Positions 7,422-11,536 of a DNA stretch of 11,536 nucleotides are shown in pieces (positions within the stretch are counted from its first letter, which is position 1; every line of letters begins with the position of its first letter). The stretch is from CAYPLH01 sp964411505 (GTDB taxonomy: Bacteria; Bacillota; Clostridia; CAYPLH01; DUMO01), in the NCBI GenBank assembly GCA_964411505.1, contig CAYPLH010000091.1, forward strand, positions 1 to 11,536, read 5' to 3'. Position numbers and translations under genes: made by a program. The notes beneath the pieces are model-generated. The model ran no database searches. It saw only the letters and a program-made list of their open reading frames with translations, and was not told the origin of the DNA.

Positions 7422-8756
7422 TTATCTGATATGTGTAATATTGACACGCATGCCTTCACTGTAAAAAGGTTGAGGATCTAGTACACAAAGATCTCCTTCC
7501 CCAACGCCATCAATAACCTCAATGAACATATCAGAGAAGAGGCCAACCTCTAAGTAATGTTTTTTCAAGGTATTATCATCCTTGTTTACAACAAACGCAA
7601 AAAGACTCCCATCGCCTTCTTCATTGATTATCTCCATTGGAGCGATCAGTATATCTTCCTTTGTTTTGGCAACTATATCACAAGTAACCGTATACCCCGG
7701 TTTAAGTATTCGGTCATGATTGTCAACCGAAATTACTGCTTCAACAACAGCCCCCTGCCCACCTGACGAGGTGGTGCTAATAGCATAAGGAGGTATACTG
7801 TCAATTGTTCCTTTTAATACATAGTCTTTAGGAATAGCTTCACCGGTAATGATAACATCTTGTCCTTCCTTTATATCCTTGATGCTGTATTCATTTATCT
7901 GAACTCTCACCTGCATCTTATCAGTATCCATAATTTTGAGCACCGAACGTGCACTGCTGGTAAAAAGTCCTTCACTGACGTAGATATTTGAGACAATACC
8001 ATCCATCGGGCAATATTGGCTCTTTTCCAGATCCTTCATTCTTTCATTGGCATCTTTTATTCTTAAATCAAGAACTCTTAAATTTTCTTGCTGAATTTTC
8101 AGATCAATATTTTTGGTATCTTCTGTTCGCTCATTTGATTTTTTAGCTTCCTGAAGATTATTTAAAGCTGTATTATAGTTGATTTCAGCATTTTGGACAG
8201 AAATCTTTGCACTTTCTACATTGCTTTTTAGGCGCGAGGTATCACCTCCGGGAACTGAAGCTGCATCTATCAAAGCCTCTACACTCTGGTCATATGCTAT
8301 ACGTGCATTTTTAACGCTGTTTTCGGAGGCAGCAAGCGCAAGCTCCAAGGATTTGATATCCCTTTTGCTATCCATTGCCAAAAGCTTTTCGATATTCATA
8401 ACCTGCACCGCTCGGTTGGACTTAAGCTGTTCAAGTTCAAATTTCATACTTTCAAAATCCAACTCAAAAAGCCACTGTCCTTTTTTAACACTGTCGTATT
8501 CATCAATAAGAAATTGCTTAATCTTTAGTGAACCACCAACATATACTTCTTCACTTAAAGCTTCTTCTACAACACCACTTGCAGTTACCTTCGAAGATAT
8601 TTCTCCTTTTTTGATGTCTGTCACACTAATATCTATAACCCTACGAGTTGCAAAGGTTGGTATAAAGTTACCTCTTAATGTTGAAAACAAAGCTATAATA
8701 GCAATTATAACGCTCCATAATACAATTGCCCGTTTTTTAATCTTTTTCTTACTCAT
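7422..8756 (-). CDS. Membrane-fusion/periplasmic adaptor (HlyD/MacA-like) of the ABC exporter
   Basis: This 444-residue adaptor is anchored by an N-terminal helix at about 11-27 after a Lys-rich start (MSKKKIKKRA). The first biotinyl-lipoyl-like half is at about 55-100 (SGVVEEA...VKKGQWLFELD). A long alpha-helical hairpin spans about 104-247. The second lipoyl half follows (CPMDGIVSNIYVSEG, 249-263), then a beta-barrel at about 280-370 and a membrane-proximal domain to the end. This is the MacA/YknX-type architecture. In Gram-positives such adaptors work with an FtsX-fold permease and ATPase, and that pair flanks it here. The ATG at 8756 has GGGAGG four bases upstream. A 101-base gap separates it from the ATPase gene, unusually wide for this operon type; I see no clear terminator in it. 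Confidence 0.88.
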   Translation of the reverse strand: MSKKKIKKRAIVLWSVIIAIIALFSTLRGNFIPTFATRRVIDISVTDIKKGEISSKVTASGVVEEALSEEVYVGGSLKIKQFLIDEYDSVKKGQWLFELDFESMKFELEQLKSNRAVQVMNIEKLLAMDSKRDIKSLELALAASENSVKNARIAYDQSVEALIDAASVPGGDTSRLKSNVESAKISVQNAEINYNTALNNLQEAKKSNERTEDTKNIDLKIQQENLRVLDLRIKDANERMKDLEKSQYCPMDGIVSNIYVSEGLFTSSARSVLKIMDTDKMQVRVQINEYSIKDIKEGQDVIITGEAIPKDYVLKGTIDSIPPYAISTTSSGGQGAVVEAVISVDNHDRILKPGYTVTCDIVAKTKEDILIAPMEIINEEGDGSLFAFVVNKDDNTLKKHYLEVGLFSDMFIEVIDGVGEGDLCVLDPQPFYSEGMRVNITHIR

Positions 8757-8857
8757 TTAGCCTCCCATCATGTTACATGTCAAAGGTGAGCGTTTATAAT
8801 AACGAGAACCTCTGATAGTAACCCTGCCTTAAAAACACTTCTATGTTACTTTATGTA

Positions 8858-9583
8858 TCACTCAGGCATTTGTTTTAGCATACTTATTGCCTCAATAGGC
8901 TCAGAAACTATTGCGTCTGATTTTATAATTCCATCCATAAAACTAACTACCCTTGAAGTATGCTCTGCAATAACCTGTTCATGGGTAACAAGCAAAATAG
9001 TTACCCCTTCACCGTTGAGCTCCTGGAATAGTTGCATAATCTCTTCACCTGATCTGCTGTCTAAATTACCTGTAGGTTCGTCAGCAAGTATAATTGAAGG
9101 ATTATTCACAATAGCTCTTGCAATGGCAACTCTCTGCTTCTGCCCTCCAGACAATTCAGTTGGCTTATGGTGCATCCTCCCAGTAAGCCCTACCCTTTTG
9201 AGAGCACTTTGAGCTCGTTTTGTTCGTTCATCTTTAGACACTCCTGCATATAGCATTGGTAGCTCAACATTTTTTTGAGCACTCATTTTAGGCAATAAAT
9301 TAAAGGACTGAAATACAAAACCTATTTTAATATTACGTATTTGGGCCAGTTCTACATCATTAAGAGCTGAAATGTTAACACCATCTAGTACGTACTTTCC
9401 AGTGGTTGCTCTATCTAGGCAGCCTAAAATATTCATCAACGTGGATTTACCAGATCCTGAAGGTCCCATTATAGAAACAAACTCTGCTCTATTTATCACA
9501 AGGTCTACATTTTTTAGCGCTTCCACCTCAATAGTTCCTGTTTTGTAAATTTTTCCTATATCACTAAGTCCAATTATCATCAT
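8858..9583 (-). CDS. ABC transporter ATP-binding protein, LolD/MacB class
   Basis: This is a 241-residue ATPase with all motifs in place: Walker A GPSGSGKST (40-48), Q-loop Gln92, signature LSGGQ (144-148), Walker B IILADE (164-169), D-loop following and switch His201. The spacing and the sequence LGCLDRATTGKYVLDG are typical of the MacB/LolD/YknY group that energises FtsX-fold permeases. It is the first gene of the ATPase-adaptor-permease cassette and powers the permease encoded at 6182-7393. Two ATG codons are adjacent (9583 and 9580). Upstream is only a weak GGTG site, so initiation may be modest. No two-component regulator, which often accompanies such cassettes, lies within the window. 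Confidence 0.93.
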   Translation of the reverse strand: MMIIGLSDIGKIYKTGTIEVEALKNVDLVINRAEFVSIMGPSGSGKSTLMNILGCLDRATTGKYVLDGVNISALNDVELAQIRNIKIGFVFQSFNLLPKMSAQKNVELPMLYAGVSKDERTKRAQSALKRVGLTGRMHHKPTELSGGQKQRVAIARAIVNNPSIILADEPTGNLDSRSGEEIMQLFQELNGEGVTILLVTHEQVIAEHTSRVVSFMDGIIKSDAIVSEPIEAISMLKQMPE

Positions 9584-9607
9584 ATAAACACCAATAAATT
9601 AAATCAA

Positions 9608-9623
9608 AAGGCGTCTGCACCTT
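9608..9623 (-). terminator. Weak terminator-like hairpin between the L25 gene and the ABC ATPase gene
   Basis: On the minus strand AAGGTG, loop CAGA, CGCCTT, then TTGATTT: a 6-bp stem including one G-T pair and an interrupted U-run. It is the best candidate for ending the L25 transcript, but lies about 170 bases past the stop codon. Confidence 0.25.
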
Positions 9624-9655
9624 AAGTCCCCCTCTACTTCAGCATACAATTCCAA

Positions 9656-9760
9656 GTGAACCATAAAGCGGCGTACTCACTAGAACGCCGCAAAAAAGAT
9701 TCTCTAATACCAGCAAAGGTATCCCCTTTGCAATACTCTTCCATAGAAAATATACTATCT
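9656..9760. repeat. Decayed relative of the dispersed multi-hairpin repeat (copy 3)
   Basis: GAACCATAA (from about 9658) and CAGCAAAGG...CCTTTGCAAT (9711-9733) match copies 1 and 2 in the same order and orientation, and a trailing ATAGAAAATATACTAT resembles the last hairpin. The stem GCAAAGG/CCTTTGC (9713-9731) is kept. Between them is an unrelated hairpin, GCGGCGT/ACGCCGC (9668-9691). Similarity is patchy. Confidence 0.45.
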
Positions 9761-9793
9761 ATTTCTTTATGTGCATCCTACACAAACTGATAT

Positions 9794-10426
9794 TTATACG
9801 TTTTCTGTATTGGCAGCGTCATCAGCAAATGAATCAGCATCAGCGTCTTCACCATCTTCAGGTTCGACGGTTGCCCTGGGCTCGCTTATCTTGACAACTG
9901 CTTCATCAGGGTCAGTTAAAAGAGTAACATTTGCTGGAATATTAATCTGACCAGCCAAAACAGTATCACCGTCTTTCATCCCATTAACATCTACGTCAAA
10001 CGCCTCAGGTGTATCCTGTGGTAAACATTCAACTTCCACTATATCAATTATTAAATTAATCATATTTCCATCTGATTCTATTCTCTCTCTTCCGATAATC
10101 CGTATCGGAACCTCAGCCTTCCTAGTTTCAGTTAGTGAAACCTGTTGAAAATCAATATGCATAATATCATTTTTTATAGGGTCATATTGAACATCATGTA
10201 CTACTACCGAATACTCCTTACCACTCCCTAGACTAACATTATAAACAGCATTCCTGCCATTTTTCTTAAGGCTGTCACGAAAATCAGATATTTTAATTTT
10301 TACAGAGACTGGTTTGATATCCTTACCGTAAAGCACTGAAGGTATGTAGCCGCTCTGTCTCAATGATTTAGCTCTTCCTCCACCTTTTTCTTCTCTTGGT
10401 TCAATCTTTAAAATTGCAGATTTCAT
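9794..10426 (-). CDS. rplY: 50S ribosomal protein L25, general stress protein Ctc type
   Basis: This 210-residue protein binds 5S rRNA in the large ribosomal subunit. The N-terminal L25 domain is at about 3-93, with GGGRAKSLRQSGYIPSVLYG (residues 16-35) and HDVQYDPIKNDIMHIDFQ (77-94). The C-terminal TL5/Ctc beta domain is at about 98-182 (VECLPQDTPEAFDVDV, TVLAGQI). A strongly acidic tail follows from about 188 (EDGEDADADS). Length and domain order fit the long Ctc form found in Firmicutes and Thermus rather than the short enterobacterial L25. The ATG at 10426 has AAGGAGG ten bases upstream. It is transcribed from a consensus sigma-A promoter through a leader of about 75 bases containing an inverted repeat. 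In Bacillus ctc is a stress gene and is often next to pth; neither is seen here. Confidence 0.93.
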   Translation of the reverse strand: MKSAILKIEPREEKGGGRAKSLRQSGYIPSVLYGKDIKPVSVKIKISDFRDSLKKNGRNAVYNVSLGSGKEYSVVVHDVQYDPIKNDIMHIDFQQVSLTETRKAEVPIRIIGRERIESDGNMINLIIDIVEVECLPQDTPEAFDVDVNGMKDGDTVLAGQINIPANVTLLTDPDEAVVKISEPRATVEPEDGEDADADSFADDAANTENV

Positions 10427-10452
10427 AGTTAAAAAACCTCCTTATATGCGTC

Positions 10453-10491
10453 GATAAACAGGTAGTATTCACCTTTTTATTCAAGTTTATC
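10453..10491 (-). promoter_or_regulatory. Inverted repeat in the 5' leader of the L25 gene
   Basis: GATAAAC (10453-10459) pairs with GTTTATC (10485-10491), and an inner AGGT (10460-10463) with ACCT (10471-10474). The structure lies between the promoter and the ribosome site, with room for feedback control. AT-rich pairing makes it modest evidence. Confidence 0.35.
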
Positions 10492-10509
10492 TTTTCGTTT
10501 ATGCATAAA

Positions 10510-10538
10510 ATTATACTATTTGACGAGATTATTGTCAA
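10510..10538 (-). promoter_or_regulatory. Consensus sigma-A promoter of the L25/ctc gene
   Basis: On the minus strand TTGACA (10538-10533), a 17-base spacer and TATAAT (10515-10510): both boxes perfect, giving a start near 10503. Confidence 0.9.
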
Positions 10539-10540
10539 AG

Positions 10541-10584
10541 AAAAAGCTATTACCTAATTCTAAGCGCTTTGATAATAGCTTTTT
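10541..10584. terminator. Orphan terminator-like hairpin between divergent genes
   Basis: AAAAAGCTATTA (10541-10552) pairs perfectly with TAATAGCTTTTT (10573-10584), a 12-bp stem with a 20-base loop and T-runs in both directions. It abuts the L25 -35 box, yet no gene on either strand ends here. It may terminate a small RNA or insulate the divergent promoters. Confidence 0.55.
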
Positions 10585-10709
10585 GGGGAATTTAATAAAT
10601 TTGAAGAATCTCACCACTTATTTTTGCAATACTTTCATAAAGTTATTCGTGGAAGAACATGGCATAGGACATTTTATATATTTCGCAAGTAGATATTGCC
10701 ATAATACGG

Positions 10710-10738
10710 TTGCATAAACATTATTTTAGCATTATAAA
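10710..10738 (+). promoter_or_regulatory. Sigma-A-like promoter of the LysM-CAP gene
   Basis: TTGCAT (10710-10715), a 17-base spacer and TATAAA (10733-10738), giving a start near 10745 and a leader of about 35 bases before the TTG start. Confidence 0.55.
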
Positions 10739-10778
10739 AGAATGTAAAACACAGAAAATATGTATTGAGGTGATATAA

Positions 10779-11393
10779 TTGAAAAAGACTATTTTTCTGG
10801 TAACATTAATTATAGTACTTTTCACAGTACCGGTACTTGCAGCATCAACAACTTATACAGTCGTACCGGGAGACAGCATGTGGAAAATAGCAGTCAGACA
10901 TCAAATAGGTCTTAGTGAAATAATATCTGCTAACCCACAAATAAAGAATCCGGCACTCATTTATCCCGGACAAAAGTTAACAATACCACAGATTGATGAT
11001 GTCAAATCATTAGAGAGTGAAGTAGTACGTCTGGTCAACGTTGAAAGATCGAAAAACGGACTCGGACCTCTTACTCAGAACTGGGAGCTCTCCAGAGTTG
11101 CAAGATACAAATCTCAGGATATGATGAACAAAGGGTATTTCTCACATACTTCCCCAACCTATGGTTCACCTTTTAGGATGATGGAATCTTTCGGTATAAG
11201 ATTTTCAGCAGCAGGTGAAAACATTGCCAAGGGTCAAAGGACAGCTGCTGAAGTAATGCGCGACTGGATGAACTCACCCGGACACAAAGCCAATATCTTA
11301 AATGGCTCCTACCAACAGATAGGTGTTGGCGTTGCAAAGGATAAGGCCGGGAGATTTTATTGGACCCAAATGTTCATAAAACCCCTCAAATAG
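10779..11393 (+). CDS. Secreted LysM and CAP/SCP domain protein (YkwD-like)
   Basis: This 204-residue exported protein has a signal peptide at 1-21 or 22 (MKKTIFLV..., cleavage after VLA). A LysM peptidoglycan-binding domain covers about 25-70 (TYTVVPGDSMWKIA to YPGQKLTIP). A CAP/SCP domain covers about 78-203, with HTS (123-125), GENIA (146-150) and WMNSPGHKANI (163-173). The CAP His, Glu and His positions expected for the conserved pocket are present. It should sit in the cell wall outside the membrane; similar LysM-CAP proteins occur in spore coat/cortex and wall contexts, but nothing here proves a spore role. The start is TTG at 10779, chosen because GAGGTGAT lies at proper distance and the signal peptide begins there. 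Its TAG stop is part of the terminator stem, which is itself the first hairpin of repeat copy 2. Confidence 0.92.
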   Translation: MKKTIFLVTLIIVLFTVPVLAASTTYTVVPGDSMWKIAVRHQIGLSEIISANPQIKNPALIYPGQKLTIPQIDDVKSLESEVVRLVNVERSKNGLGPLTQNWELSRVARYKSQDMMNKGYFSHTSPTYGSPFRMMESFGIRFSAAGENIAKGQRTAAEVMRDWMNSPGHKANILNGSYQQIGVGVAKDKAGRFYWTQMFIKPLK

Positions 11394-11428
11394 CTTAAAA
11401 AAGGTGGCTTCGCCACTTTTTTTAAGCT
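11392..11428 (+). terminator. Intrinsic terminator of the LysM-CAP gene (start of repeat copy 2)
   Basis: A 17-bp stem with one G-T pair: AGCTTAAAAAAGGTGGC (11392-11408) with GCCACTTTTTTTAAGCT (11412-11428), loop TTC. It begins inside the stop codon. The arms carry the A/T runs, so it can act in either direction. Confidence 0.85.
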
Positions 11429-11536
11429 AGGGAACCATAAGGTTCCCTTCGACAGATGCTCCGCATCCTTGAGCACCCTCATTAAAGCAGCAAAGGGGCT
11501 TCCCCTTTGCAATCCCCATTGTCTAGGAAAGTATAC
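11397..11536. repeat. Dispersed multi-hairpin intergenic repeat, copy 2 (cut by window end)
   Basis: Matches copy 1 from its terminator hairpin through GGGAACC/GGTTCCC (11430-11447), GATGC-TCC-GCATC (from 11455), GCAAAGGGG/CCCCTTTGC (11490-11510) and the left arm ATTGTCTAG (from 11518). The right arm of the last stem would lie beyond the window. Stems here are more perfect than in copy 1, so this copy is closer to the family consensus. Confidence 0.8.

Larger units (their letters stand above)
10427..10778. other. Divergent intergenic region between rplY and the LysM-CAP gene
   Basis: This 352-base region holds the L25 leader and promoter (10427-10538), the orphan hairpin (10541-10584) and the LysM-CAP promoter (10710-10738) with its leader. 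Bases 10585-10709 show nothing I can interpret. Confidence 0.7.

Noticed and set aside
8179..8760. 193-codon frame opposite the adaptor gene
   Set aside because: Antisense shadow of the long coiled-coil coding region, with Ser/Leu-rich low-complexity translation and no ribosome site.
10520..10717. 65-codon plus-strand frame starting at TTG
   Set aside because: No ribosome site, and it runs through the L25 promoter and the orphan hairpin with no recognisable domain.
10773..10778. TATAAT just before the LysM-CAP start as a -10 box
   Set aside because: It lies between the ribosome site and the TTG start, so a transcript from it would lack the ribosome site; the upstream TTGCAT-17-TATAAA fits better.

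Overview
The window looks like chromosomal DNA from a low-GC Gram-positive bacterium, most likely a member of the Clostridia. The grounds are AT-rich composition, strong GGAGG-type ribosome sites, near-consensus sigma-A promoters, U-tract terminators, a flotillin/NfeD pair, a Ctc-type L25 protein and a secreted LysM-CAP protein. The species cannot be fixed from the sequence alone. No rRNA, tRNA, CRISPR array, transposase or phage gene is visible.

Layout, left to right. (1) 9-2063, plus strand: a DUF255/YyaL-type thioredoxin-domain gene. It is intact except for a 21-base insertion carrying two in-frame TAG codons just before its CHWC redox motif, and it ends inside its own terminator. (2) 2177-3388, minus: a DUF401 family membrane protein with its own TTGACA-17-TAGAAT promoter. 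(3) 3725-5777, minus: a two-gene operon, nfeD-like then floT (flotillin), closed by a long perfect terminator hairpin. Its leader is unusual: two 53-base tandem units, each a hairpin followed by a ribosome-site-like sequence, and then a possible 12-codon leader peptide. (4) 6182-9583, minus: a three-gene MacB-like export cassette (ATPase, membrane-fusion adaptor, FtsX-fold permease). (5) 9794-10426, minus: the L25/Ctc ribosomal protein gene with a perfect consensus promoter. (6) 10779-11393, plus: a secreted LysM-CAP protein.

The intergenic regions hold a dispersed, multi-hairpin repeat. One full copy follows the ABC permease (6009-6159). A second, roughly 85% identical by eye, starts inside the stop codon of the LysM-CAP gene and runs off the window end. 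A decayed relative lies at about 9656-9760. The hairpin at one end of each good copy is shaped as an intrinsic terminator.

Functionally, the window is mostly envelope-related housekeeping: membrane-domain organisation (NfeD/flotillin), export or envelope stress (ABC cassette), a cell-wall-associated secreted protein and a ribosome/stress protein. The parts most worth a second look are the stop-containing insertion in the DUF255 gene, the duplicated hairpin leader of nfeD-floT and the hairpin repeat family.
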